Assembly (NCBI GenBank): GCA_014898415.1
Contig: RCTD01000040.1
Coordinates: forward strand, 124,001-188,000
Source of the DNA: Stromatinia cepivora
Taxonomy: Eukaryota > Ascomycota > Leotiomycetes > Helotiales > Sclerotiniaceae
Direction: 5' to 3'
DNA length: 64,000 nt
Position numbers and translations under genes: made by a program. The notes beneath the pieces were generated by a model. It did no database searches. It saw nothing but the letters and a program-made list of their open reading frames with translations, and was not told where the DNA came from. Positions 1 to 12,900 of the stretch are shown piece after piece (position 1 is the first letter of the stretch; the number at the start of each line of letters is the position of its first letter).

Positions 1-815
1 CAATTTGTATTTGTTTTGATCTATTTTTAAAACGAAATTCTTTAATCTACAAATACTTGATTTTATTATTGATATTAAAACTAATTTGGATATCCAATAT
101 ATTTATTACTTTTTGATAATCGATTGAAAGATTATATATTAAAACCAAAAACAAGATAATATTTTGATATACTAATCAATAACTTTCATTTGCAACCTTT
201 AATTTCCTTTTATACTCTTTCAATTTATTCCAAATTTCAATAATAATTATATCAAAATAAATATCGGATTGAAATTTGAAGTTCTGAATCATTATTATAT
301 ATATATTAATTATGATTGTATTGACTCTAATATATTTCGATTTAAAATATCTCCAAAGTATATATATTATTGAATATTCATTGATAAAGGCTTCATTATT
401 ATTATTGAATATTATATAAATATATAATAATATATTTGTTTCATCCTTTAAATATTCCGATTTCAATTCAATATTGTAATATATACGATCATTAATCTCA
501 TAGATAAATACTATATTGGATCCTGCAATTTATATATATTTATTTAATATTTGATCAATTATATAAAACCATCCTTTCCCTCTCAATTATATCTTCATTT
601 GTCTAAACCATCGCTTATAATTGTTTTGATCGAATTTCGAAAGATTGTTTAATTTCGATATTATAAAGGTTTTTTACTGTTTAATGAATATCGAAAATAA
701 TCTTCAAGTTTTTAAAACAATTTTAAAAATATATTATAAATAAATTCGGAATAATAAAAAAATATAAAAATAAAACAATAAGAAAATTCATAAAATCATA
801 TTATAATATATTTTC
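1..815 (-). mobile_element. Copia-2c retrotransposon, left part (gag and leader), RIP-degraded
   Basis: Reverse-oriented 5' internal region of a Copia-2 element, matching 56358-57180 of Copia-2b base for base apart from C/T and G/A changes. Its leader is cut at 811-815 (TTTTC) by Copia-2a and resumes at 14559 with the same TTTTC. Its 5' LTR lies at 14807-14972. The rest (pol, 3' LTR) is off the left edge. Directly seen; family assignment inferred from Copia-2a/2b. Confidence 0.85.
176..466 (-). pseudogene. Copia-2c gag fragment
   Basis: Open 96-codon stretch, about 85 percent alike to 56526-56816 in Copia-2b. It contains the run W-N-K-L-K-E-Y-K-R-K-L, typical of the helical capsid region of fungal Copia gag proteins. 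It is a fragment of a RIP-mutated element and very unlikely to be expressed. The same reading frame is split in Copia-2a by insertion of Copia-1a at 1652. Confidence 0.7.
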
Positions 816-981
816 TGTTGGAAATGAGGCCATCATAGGATTAGAATTGAGGTCACGTGATCACAATGGTGCACAAACCATATTTGGGGATAACCTCAAT
901 TCTACTCTTACTAGAATTATAAATTCTTAATTCAATCTATATAATCAACAATACTATTACTTTCTATACCAAAAATTAATA
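816..981 (+). repeat. Copia-2a 5' LTR (166 bp)
   Basis: Begins TGTTGGAAATGAGG and ends ...AATTAATA. Matches the LTRs at 14393, 14807 (inverted), 52021 and 57425 (inverted). Length identical to all of these. Confidence 0.9.
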
Positions 982-997
982 GGTTATAAGATCCAAT
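982..997 (+). other. Primer-binding site, half-tRNA type
   Basis: GGTTATAAGATCCAAT directly after the 5' LTR. The less mutated copy at 57409-57424 (minus) reads GGTTATGAAATCCGGT. This is complementary to the anticodon stem-loop side of an initiator-Met tRNA (CAU anticodon), as used by Drosophila copia. Position is seen; tRNA identity is inferred from known copia biology. Confidence 0.6.
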
Positions 998-1651
998 TAT
1001 ACAATAATAACTAGAAAATAAAGCAAATCGAAAAAGGATTAGTATAACTAATAAAAATAAAACAAAATGAAAATCAGAGTTTTCATATAGTATCATCAAA
1101 ACAGAATTGAAATACAACAATATAGTTTATAATTTATAACATTACAGATCAAAACAAAGAGCAATCTACACAATGCCGATACAGAATTATAATAAAAGCG
1201 AAGAGCAAGTTCGTATAATTACAAGAAAATATATTATAATATAATTTTATGAATTTTCTTATTGTTTTATTTTTATATTTCTTTATTATTCCGAACCTAT
1301 TTGCTATATACTTTTTAAGATTGTTTTAAAAATCTGAAAACTATCTTCGATATTTATCAAACAACAAAAAACCTTTATAATATCGGAATCAAATAACTCT
1401 TTGAAATTCGATCAAAACAACTATAAATAATAATTCAAACAAATAAAAATATAATTAAAAAGAAAAGGATAATTTTATATAATTAATCTAATATTAAACA
1501 AATATATATAAATTGTAGGATTTAATATAGTATCTGCCTACGAGATCAATAATTGTGTATATTATAATATCAAATTGAAATCAGAATACTTAAAGAATAA
1601 AATGAATATATTATTATATATTTATATAATATTCAATAATAATAATGAAGC

Positions 1652-1960
1652 TATCACGGGATAGTATGATTACACAGCACTTTCAGGGATCGTTGAATAA
1701 ATGGTACACGTGATTGGTAGAGTAAAAGAATTGAATGACTTGCCCTTGATTATATAAATCAAGAGCTCTATATATAGAACAAATGAATGGTTATTTAGCC
1801 GATATACACTTTAATTAGGCTAGATCTTTGTTTATTAGTATATCAGGATCATTTTATCAATTAATAGATTGGTAAGGGCTAATAGATCCTTTATTCCGAT
1901 TAAAAAGTATATACTTTGATTTTTCATAAGATACAAAGGATTGCGGAACTTTCTGTAATA
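1652..1960 (-). repeat. Copia-1a 3' LTR
   Basis: 309 bp, heavily C-to-T changed relative to 9603-9911. Plus-strand text begins TATCACGGGATAG and ends CTGTAATA (consensus TGTCACGG...CCGTGACA). Confidence 0.9.
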
Positions 1961-1970
1961 TACCCCCCAG
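1961..1970 (-). other. Polypurine tract of Copia-1a
   Basis: Plus strand TACCCCCCAG, i.e. a G6 purine run on the minus strand abutting the 3' LTR. It fixes the element's orientation as minus. Confidence 0.65.
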
Positions 1971-2811
1971 ATCGGAAGACGATTTGAAACAAATGGAAAG
2001 GTATAAAAAATAGCAATTCATATAATTCGTGAATGAATATATAAGGCGATTATAGGCAGATATCAACCAAGGATTAATGTAATATATAAATCTGAAATGA
2101 TTCTGGTACTCTTAGAATAGAAAAGAATTTGAATGTATATAAATCGCAAATTTCTCTTAATCTTCGATTTACTACCTGCGATATTCTTCAAAATCAAGAT
2201 TTTGAACAATAAAAAGAAAGTTTTCCATCGGGAGAATATAAATGATTGATTGATCCTGCAATGTAGCAATTGAGAATACATATAATTGCTAGGCTATAGT
2301 GTATTGATCATAATAACGAAATAAAATAAATGAATTTTTTAAAGGTATATAGATTTTTTCTTTGTATTCTCGTTTTTGTTTTAATCAAACTTTTATTGAT
2401 CATTATCATACTTAAGATTTCGGGGTCTAAGAAGATTAAATAAACGAATCTTAATTATACTAAATAAACAATAATTAAGAAAAAAGCTTTGAAAGAATCG
2501 AATACGAAAAAAGATCTTAATATTCCTTCAAAGGATTAATAAATCAAATAGAGAGAATTAATGAATTCAGTATAGATAACAAACCAAGATATCGATTTCT
2601 GGGAGTATAATTTAATTAAATCTGTTTCTAGAATAATATACTATTATTTATTTCAGAAATCATTTTTTTTTATTAAAAGAATTATTACTCGTTATAATCA
2701 ATTACTAGTTATAAGTTTAGATAGTAATTTGAAAGTAGATTTCATTTTTGAATTTTATTATATAATTGAAAGGTTTTATTAATCCTGTATTTATAATTAT
2801 TGAGGTAAAGA

Positions 2812-3378
2812 TTGCTCAATAAAGGAAAGAAAAAAGGGAATATTTCTTTATCTAATAACAACGATTCATTCGATTCTTCGATATTGGGTTTTTCGGATAA
2901 TGAATTAAATAAAAAAAAGAAAGAAAAAAGATCATCGAAAATTGTTGATTCTTTAATCAAAACAAAAGATAAGGGGAATTGTAGGAAAAGGAACGATTAT
3001 TTATATATTCGATATATAAAATCGTTAATTACTAGGAGATATAATTTCTATGGCGAATGCTTTGTTGATTCTTTCAAGCCGAATAATCGTCAGTATTGGA
3101 ATTGTAATACTCATCTGTATATTCTTTTATCAATTTTCCTTTATTCTTTAACAGATTATTATATCACTATTCATCAGCAAAATTCGAAAGTAAATTCTTC
3201 GTTTACCCTTTATCTTTATAATATACTGATCATTAATTGTATAATCCAAATAGGGATACAGAATTGCAATAAAGATAATACTGAAGATCAAGGAAAAGAA
3301 AGAAATTGTTTTTTCGTCTTTACATTATTATTCCTTCTCTTCTCGTTATATTACTTACTGGAATCCTCGAAAAACTGA
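2812..3378 (+). other. ORF antisense to pol in the 3' region of Copia-1a
   Basis: A 188-codon ORF opposite to the element's own coding strand, between the RNase H end and the 3' LTR. It has a Lys/Asp/Ser-rich N-terminus, then hydrophobic stretches near residues 100-120 and 165-185 that could span a membrane. Two more open stretches follow (3464-3649 and 3597-3965). Copia-1c keeps the same amino-acid pattern at 50177-50720, interrupted by stops. Plant retroelements are known to carry antisense ORFs, but no match to any family is recognised. It may be open by chance, as C-to-T changes on one strand create fewer stops in some frames. Confidence 0.35.
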
Positions 3379-3969
3379 ATGGAAAAAATATATTGTGATT
3401 TCGGAGAACGATAATAAAGATAAGAAAAAAAGAATAATAAAAAAGAAAAGGAGGAAAAAATAGATGGTATATTTAAAGAAAAGGGAAAGGAGGGATAATC
3501 CCTTGGCTCCTATAGTATTGATGGTATTAATAACTCCGATTACTTCAATTGTTCCTCGTTCTTTGATTATTGCGGATAATCTAGAGGCTCTTTTATTTGA
3601 ATTTCAAGTTATTGAGTTTAAAAAGAAGTTTATTTTTCTTCGAGGATAAAAAAATGAAGAATGAAGAAATAATCGGTTTTGATTGTTTTTTGTTTTCTAA
3701 TGAATATGGAATATACAAATTGAAGTGTGTTATAGAAAAGTATAATAATCTGGGATACCAAATAGGACTCATTTTATTTATGTCAAAGAGAAGAAATACA
3801 AACTCTAGATTATTGTTACTTAAATTCTATAATTATTATTATTTAAACTTTATAATCCTATTGCTTATATTTTATAAATTGAAAAGGGATCGGAAATATT
3901 CGAACTTTTATCTTGTAAGATTTTTAATGAGTTCATCAATAATTATATCGATAATCGATAGATAGATTA

Positions 3970-6900
3970 TATAAAAATTCCCTTTTGAATATTCTTAATG
4001 TAATTATATATTTTGGATATCGATATAATATAGTTTTATAATGATCTGTTCATTCTCATCAATCACCAATCTAATCGTTTACTAATTATCGCAGAAGATC
4101 GTTACAAACTTTTTCATTGTTAGATCGATCTCTTTTAAGAAATATAAGGTTATCATGGTTTCTTTTGATATACGCTCGATTTTGAGAAACTTTATTTCAA
4201 TAATTGAAGTAATTATAATATCTTATTTGAACGCTTTCTATATAATTAAACTATCAAAAAGGAATATAATGTACCCTTAGAATGATCAATGAGTATCTGG
4301 ATTATCTACAAAAGAAATATCTGAAAAGACAAGAAATTATAATATTTGATCATTACTATATTGGATCATAAGATACTTTATATTTCATAGATATTATAAA
4401 CAATGATCGATAGCTTTCATATAATCGTTCGATAGATTGATTAAATAATAACTCAATTGCAAAATAACGAATAATATATTCGCTTTTATAATGATTGCAG
4501 TATATAATATTGAGCCTATTTTCTTTTGATATATTTTTATAATATATATAGAAACTTGACCCTGATTTTTCTGAAATATTATTATCAGAAATGGTATACT
4601 TGCTGTCCTGTTTATTGCTTTGAATTTCTTAGTAATCTTTTCAATATATATATCATAAATTAACCATAATTTTTTTTTGGATCGATTATAGAGTATATAT
4701 ATACCTAGAAATTATTTAGTATTTCCCAGATCTTGTAGTTTATATATAGCTTTGATTCCCTCGGTGATTTTTATGGCAATTGATTTGTTTTTCTTATAAT
4801 AAATAATCTGAATATTGTTTATAAAGAAAAGAATCATAATAATATACTTTAAATTAATATATAAATACAATTCCTTTTTGTATTATACTAATCCTAATTT
4901 CTCAAATATCTGAGTGAAATCCTTAAACCATATAATTGGGGAATCTCATAGATCATATAAAGCTCGATCGATTATAACATTTTTGTTTGGGATTTTGTAT
5001 TCATCAGATAGATAATATACAATTAGAATACCGAAAGGATTGTGTAGAGTATTGACGAAGATGTTGATTATATTGTATTGCTTTGTTTCGAGATTGTATT
5101 TAACGATGATTATCATTACGATTCGGAATAATTGGTTTATTAATATAGCGGCATAAATAATCTCAATAGTACTCTTAACCTGGAGATCTCCTCGTATTAT
5201 TAAATATAAATAACAACAAATGATTAAACCTTGATTATCATATTTATATATAAATATCTATTGAAGGGGGATCGATTTTGAAGATTCCGATCCAGAATCG
5301 ATTTTACATTAGGTTTTCCTAGCCTTAAGATTATTAACCTCAAAATCGTAGTCCTATTTGAACCAATATCTCATTTGATGATCTTCTAATTAATGATAAA
5401 AACAAGGTAATTTTGGAGCTGTAAATGTATGAATTCGAAGAAATAATGTTGTTTGTAATCTATTGATTGTAAACTAAATGAAAGACAATAATAGTTTTAC
5501 TTCAATTCCAGTAATGATCATATTATGAATTATTACAAATTGGGAACACTCCTTTATATCATTCATTCCTTGCTGATTAGGTTAGAATATAGAATGAAAA
5601 TTGTTTAAATGGAATAATCCTATTGAACTTATCCTTTAAAATATAACAATTCCTATATAGGATTCAGTGTTGGAATTATTCTTTTGATGATATTGCTATA
5701 TATACAATTGCCTTTATATATATATTGATTGCTTTGGGATACAAAAACTAGATAATTCCTGGAAGAAAGATAATTCCGAGTAGTAATTGTATAATTGAAA
5801 CTCAAATGGATTGATTTAAGTCCTGAGTATTTCAATTCTTATAATACAAATTCTTTTAGGTATTTGTTCGAGATTATAAATCCGCGAATCCTTTATAAAT
5901 CGATCAAATGAATATATAAGGTATAATAATTTTTGTAATAACTGAATTTCCTTTATAGAATACTTTGATTGATCATTCTAATATATATACTTCTTTTTGG
6001 AATATTGAAATTGATCGATTGAAACGGTCTTTGGATTACTTTCGTATATATTACAAAGAATTTCGTTAGTATAATTAATAGGCTTATATTCTATATTCTT
6101 TATATCAATATATTCGATAAGGTCGGGATCCATATTATTGTTACGGGCATTTTTTTGAACAATATCAATATTTTTACCCACGAAATATAATTACTCTTCA
6201 ATAAAAAAATCAACTTTTTTAATTTCTTTAATGAAAAAATCGATCAACATTTGTATATCTTTATTGCATACCTTATCTTCATTATTTGAAGGATTAGATA
6301 AATTGGATAATCCTAGATCGATTTTTTTATTCCCATTATCATTTCCCAGATCTATATTTATCCTTAAGATTAATTCATTTATAAATAATAAATCTGAAGT
6401 ACATTTGATAGATGAGTCAAGGGCTTTTCGATCTATGAAAATAGATAGATAAATGAAGTCTTTATAATTATCCTTGTTTTGAATAATCGTCCTGTTTAAT
6501 TCGATATGATCTTATAAATCAAGGATTTTAACAAACTGTTTAAGCTCTTCTGTAATATAAATATTGATTATTCGATTGATGAAATCTATATAATAAATGA
6601 ATTCTTTATTGAATATTATATTTCGAATAATAATAACTCTATTGAACTTGAGTATCCATATATAGTAGATCAATATACCTGGGATATAGTTTATTAAATA
6701 CTCAATATATATTCGAGGATTGGTTTTGTATTATTTCTTATTAATTCCAGTTTCTTTGTTTTTATCCAAAGGGTAAACTCAGTATCCATATTTGTAGATT
6801 TCATTTCAGTTGAGATGGAGATCGTTAAATATTTTTTTTATGAGTAGGGGATTATCTTTGCGAAGGTAATTATAAAACCATATATTGAATATTTCATTAA

Positions 6901-8056
6901 GCGATTTGAAGGATTTGGTTTTCAAAGGATTTATATTATATAGATAAATAGCAGTTTGTATTGTTTCCATCTACAATTTGTCCGGTAAACCTGTTGTGAT
7001 CCGTATTTTTATCTGTTTTGTGATTATTTCTTATTTTATACGTTCTGATCCTTTATTAGGTTCATATATATGAGATAGGGATAGCTCGAGTTCGATACCT
7101 TTTTGCTTGATCCATTTCTCAAATAACATTACTCCCATAATTTCAATAACAGATGTATTATTATCTTACTTGATTATTACGATTACTAAGCCATATTTAT
7201 AATGAATTTAATCTATAAAGCTTTAGATAATTACAAATACTTTGTTATATATTTTGTAATAAATTGAATATGAAAAGATCTTATTATAATATATTTCTTT
7301 GATCAATAGAAACTATAATATATTATTATATCCTTTATCGAAATCAAAAAGATTCTATTGAATTTTGTAGAAGGATCGAAATAACTAATAATCATTTGGA
7401 GCGCAAAAAATGATTTGCTTTATATAAATGCAAACGCAATCAATGTAATTGAAACGAATAATACCTTTTATTTTAACATTTTATATTACAAATATTAAAT
7501 ATTTAAAAGCTTCCTTTTTTAGATATTCAGAACGTTTATATTATATTTTATTTATATCTTTTCTTGAGAAAAATGGATCACAAAAACGATAGAATGCTTT
7601 ATTTATTTTTCTGCTTATTATTGAGTATATTATAAAAGAATTGTTTACAGGAATAAATAAAAGAGTATTCGAATAAGTAGAAAACGGTTTGTATTCTAAG
7701 AATACAAGATTTTCAATACGAGTATATTAAGTAATTACTATATTATTTGTATGATCTCCTTTATGAAGAGTATAGTTATATTCTGAAAATTATAGACCAA
7801 CTTTTTTCAATCGAGCCTCCGAAACGATATTGATATGAAAACCAAAAATGAATACTATATTATTCAAGATTAAATCATTATTAAAGTAATTTTCTTTTTT
7901 GATGATCTTTTTGATAATACGAACCCTGCGTTCTAGGATTTGGAAACTGGAAGTATTTGCTTTTACAAGATCATTGGAATTGAATGATCGATATCGATGA
8001 TCATTTAATAGAGATATATTGTTTATAATATATATAATATTATAATTATTGAGCAA
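3970..8056 (-). pseudogene. Copia-1a pol (protease, integrase, RT, RNase H), RIP-inactivated
   Basis: Minus-strand pol remnant with many stops. The best open piece, 7790-8056, contains I-S-L-L-N-D-H-R-Y-R-S-F and S-F-Q-I-L, the Copia protease region, and ends near N-I-V-S-E-A-R-L-K-K. The reverse transcriptase lies about 4650-5170, with Y-N-L-E-T-K-Q-Y-N-I-I-N-I-F-V, A-L-Y-D-L and the active-site box reading F-I-N-N instead of F-V-D-D. Both catalytic Asp have become Asn, the expected result of G-to-A change. The order of domains is the Copia order (integrase before RT). Non-functional. Confidence 0.75.
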
Positions 8057-9602
8057 AGTATTATTGAATAGATGATATACTTTTATTATTGTAAAGTATA
8101 CCTTTGATTAATTGTATCGAGTATCCAAGATAGCAGTATTAATTGAAGGTTTTAAAGGATCAATAGAATCTTTTATTCATTTCCTTTTGATTTAATTAAA
8201 ATGAAACTATTTCCATAAATACGATCTTGTTTGATCCCTAATTACTTATAATTTGTTTTCGCTGAATACTTTTTTAAGCAATGGATTAATTTTTCTAATG
8301 AGCGTTAACTTTATGGCTTTGCAATTGTATGTAGTATGGCTATGACCAATTTCATTATTCCATTTAGATTTGGTTTTGTAAGGATATTCTTAGATCTTTT
8401 TGATCCCCTGATTGCTTCCAGAATTGATATTCTTTTTATTCTTTTTAAACCTTTTATTATTTTGAAAAAAAATAAATATAGAATATATTCCTTTTTTAGT
8501 TTTTAGGGAAATAGAATCTTGAAAGATTAATTCTCCAAAAACATCTCCGAATTGTTTGAATGAGAAATTGGGTAATCCGAGCTGATTATTTATCTCGATC
8601 TATATGATTATAATATTTGCCTAGATTGGAAATATCCTGGTACTAACAATTTGTAGAAAAGTATTGATAGCAATTTCATCCTGTACCTTAATGATCTTGT
8701 ATATAAGAGTTTTGGTATAGACTATAATCCAATCCTTATGTTATTTAATAGAATCGGTTCTATTGAGTAAGGTTTGTATTAGAATAGATCAATATTCTTG
8801 TAGTACTACGAGCTTGGCAATAGTTATTATAGATATGAGCTTCTTTTTAAGTATATTGATAATTGTTTTGAATAGAAGAATTATAATATCTTGATTAAGA
8901 ATGGATAACTTTATAAAATATATTTAATCAATTGACGATTCGATTTATTCATAAATGTTCTTGAAAGTTTTATAATTCTGTATATATTCTTATTATCGAT
9001 ATCGATATTCCAATTGAAAAGAAATAGCTTGAAAGAGATTTTTTGGAAGATAATTAGAAATAGAATAATAAATTTATTAAAAGTGAATCCCGATGTATTA
9101 TTATCAGAATCTTTTATCTTTATATTTTTATTAATATCTTTCTTGGATTGAATTACTATAAGATATTCCAAGAATTCCTTTTGATATTGAGTTTGTTTCT
9201 TTTGATTATATTTGGTTTGAAGATCGATAACAAAAGATAAAACAGATAGTTTGATTGAGAACTAATCAATCTGAATATGGATAAACTCACTCGTTAGATC
9301 GAAGTTTGAAGTGGATATTGTTGATATAGAAACAAACGGATTGTTCTTTGGATTGATTGAATCCCAAATTCCTTGAACTTGATATTTATTTTTCAAATAT
9401 AGATATCATTCCGGCTATTGAACATGGATTATAAAAAAAAGATCATTTTGATCCTTTATTATATTGAATGAAAATAACTGAATTAATATGAATATTGAAT
9501 TATAAATAAAATAAGAATGATATTTTAAGAATGATCCCTTAAGTACTTAATAATCATCAGATAGGAAATTATATAGATTTTAAAAGTTATTGGGTTTATA
9601 AT

Positions 9603-9911
9603 TATTACGGGATAATATGATTACACAGCACTTTCAGGGATCATTGAATAAATGGTATATATGATTGGTAGAGTAAAAGAATTGAATGATTTATCCTTAA
9701 TTATATAAATCAAGAGTTGTATATATAGAACAAATGAATGATTATCTAGCCGATATACACCTTAATTAGACTAGATCTTTATTTATTAGTATATCAGGAT
9801 CACCTTATCAATTGATGGATTGGTAAGGGCTAGTAGATCCTTCATTCCGATTGGAAAGCATACGCTTTGATCCTTCATAAGATACAGGGGATTGCGGGGC
9901 TTTCCGTGACA
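9603..9911 (-). repeat. Copia-1a 5' LTR
   Basis: 309 bp. The outer about 95 bases (9817-9911) keep normal GC and differ little from 19575-19668 and 62846-62939, while the inner part is RIP-changed. Confidence 0.9.
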
Positions 9912-9916
9912 GAAGC

Positions 9917-12900
9917 TTTTATCAATAAATATTCAATAATATATATATTCTAGAAATACTTTAAATCAAAATATATTAGAATCAGTATAATTATAATTAA
10001 TATATATATAACGATAATCCAGAACTTCAAATTCCAATCTGATATTCATTCTAATATAATCATTATCGAAATCTAGAATAAATTAAAAAAATATAAAAGG
10101 AAATTAAAAATTACAAACAAAAATTATTGATCAATATATCAAAATATTGTTTTGTTTTTGGTTTTAATATATAATCTTTTAATCGATTATTAAAGAATAA
10201 TGAATATATTGGATATCCAAATCAATTTTAATATTGATAATAAGATTAAATATTTGCAAATTAAAAAATTTTATTTTAAAAATAGATTAAAATAAATACA
10301 AATTGTAAAAGGATTTAAATATACTTTTTGACATTAAGAATCAGATTTTGAGATTCCAAATAATATTTGTAATTTATATTAAAGGGAAAATTATTATATA
10401 TAAAACTATTTATATTTAATACAAATCAATAAATTTCTTTGTAGTTATTTTTATTATCAAAAAAGAAAAGGATTATTAAATTCGAAGAAGGTTTATTTCA
10501 ATAAGAAAAACCAAATATACTTTATTAATAATATCTTTGAATTAAATTCTGATATTAAGGATATAATAAAAGAAGATTGCAATTTGATAAAGAAAATTAT
10601 TAATAAAACTTCTTTTAACAAATAATATACTAATATAAACATTTTTTCATATATATTTGATCAATCTTTATTATTCAGATTAATAGAATCTATTATCAAA
10701 TAAAGAATAAAGATTAATGAGAAAGTAATATATTATCGTTATTAAAGTTTAATAGATATAATATATAAAAATAATTCTAAGATACTATTTTCAAATATAT
10801 TATATATATCAGGACTAAAAACAAACTTATTATTAAGAAAAAGGATTTATGAAATAAAATTATAAAGGGAATTCAATTTTTATTATATATATTTCAAGAA
10901 GGATAATAAAAAAATCATTTATATTAAAATACAAAACAGAATATATATAATTTCATATATAACCAAAGAATACAAAGATATAATTCTCTATTCAAATATA
11001 TATCAAAATAATCAAAAAAAAGGTTTTTCTTTAAAGATAATCGATAATGTTAAAGGTATCGATAACAAATTAATATTCAAAGAGAAAAAGAAATATCTGT
11101 TATAATATCGAAAATTCAATTATTTAGATTTAGATAAGATTAAGAATCTATATAAGGTATTCAATATAATCAAACCAATAAAGATCCCAATTGAATTAGA
11201 TATCTGTAAAGTGTATATATTCATTAAGATGATCAATTATATTCCGAAATAATTGAATCTGTATAAATCAAAGAAACTCAAATTTATATATTTCGATATT
11301 ATAGGATTATTCCCAAAATCGATTCGAGGGAATTGTTATTTTATATTGATCATCAGTAATTATACAAAAGTAAATTAGATTATATTATTTAAACAAAAAG
11401 ATAATACAATTTAAATATTGAAAATTTGAAAAAAAGAGATGGAATTAATTACTGAAAGGAAGATTATTGAAATCAGGATTGATAATATATTAAAACTTCT
11501 ACAAGTTATTTATAAATGGTTATCAAATACACAATCCGAAATTACAACAATTATTTTTTTATATTAAAACAAATCTACAGAACAGAATATAAAGATTATA
11601 AAGGCAAATATAAAAACAATACTAAAAGAAACTGAATTACTATTAAAATTTTGGAACGAAACTATAAAATATAATATTTATATCAAGAATCGTATTAATA
11701 TTGGTCCTAATATAAACGGAATAGATTAATCCTTTATAAAAACTTTTACAAATATAATATCAAATATAGAGATATATAAAATCTGGGGGAGTAAATATTA
11801 TATTTATATTAATCCCAAAACTATTCTGAAAAAACAAAGATATAATAAATTACAGAACATTTCGAGAATCGATATATTCCTAAGATATTCAAAAGTTATA
11901 AACAAATATATCAAAGTATATTCTTTAAAACTAAACTATACATTTCGATCAAATAGAATAATTATAAATGAATCTTATCGAAAAGAAGATTTGGATCTTA
12001 AATTAAGAAATTATAAATCAGATCTATAAAAAACAAAGAATATAGAATTAGATCAAAGATCTTATAATAAATCAATAATAAACAAAATATCTTTTCTATC
12101 CTTAATATCAAATACAATATCTGTATTACCTTTATTCCAAATATTCTCTTCAATAAATATTATACCGAGTTCAATAATTATATTAAATACCTTAATTATC
12201 GAATTGAAATCAGATAAATTAGATACATCAATATCAATATATAATAAAGATAAAAATAACAATATTCAAAAGATAAATCAAGAATCTTCTTTTAAGGATA
12301 CTTCAAATATCGAATCCATTATTTCAGAGATTCCAATCCAAAAATCAATTTCTATAAACCCTGAATCTATATTGAAAGTAAAATTTAAGATTATTTTAAA
12401 TTTTATTGACAAATCTATTTTAATAGAATCAGAAAGCAAAATAAATCCATAATTATTTGAAATCGAATAAAAGAATACAATGAACTTTGAAGATGAATTC
12501 TTAAGGTATCTAATATAAAAACGGAAAAGAGATATAAAACAAAATCCTAAAGAAGAACAGGAAAATAAGATTATAAAGATATTGATTGTAATATCTATAT
12601 AGGCCAAAATTCAAGAAAATATAGAATATATTATAATTATAATCCCAATTATTTACAAAATGAACCTTTATATCAAAAATAAAATCATTTCAGATTTTAT
12701 AATTTCGTTGATAGATACAAATAATACAGAAAATATAGCATATCCAGCCAAAGAAATTCTGGGAATCAAAATACTAAGAATTTATAAGGAAGCAATATCG
12801 GATCGAGAATATTCTGAAAAATGAAAAGAAACTATCCAAAAGGAAATTATATTTTTGGTTCAAAATGGTATTTAAAAAGAATATATATTCCCTAAAAAAA

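Larger units (their letters stand above)
1652..9911 (-). mobile_element. Copia-1a LTR retrotransposon (8260 bp)
   Basis: Complete but RIP-degraded minus-strand Copia element. LTRs of 309 bp lie at 1652-1960 (3') and 9603-9911 (5'), with TSD GAAGC at 1647-1651 and 9912-9916. A G-rich polypurine tract is read on the minus strand next to the 3' LTR (1961-1970). It is inserted in the gag frame of Copia-2a. Order on the minus strand: gag, protease, integrase, reverse transcriptase, RNase H, then about 2 kb of extra sequence before the 3' LTR. That extra sequence explains the length, unusual for a Copia. Confidence 0.92.

Noticed and set aside
12062..12607. Overlapping ORFs on both strands in Copia-2a
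   Set aside because: Lie in the low-complexity linker between integrase and RT of a mutated element; equivalent stretch in Copia-2b is similar only as DNA.
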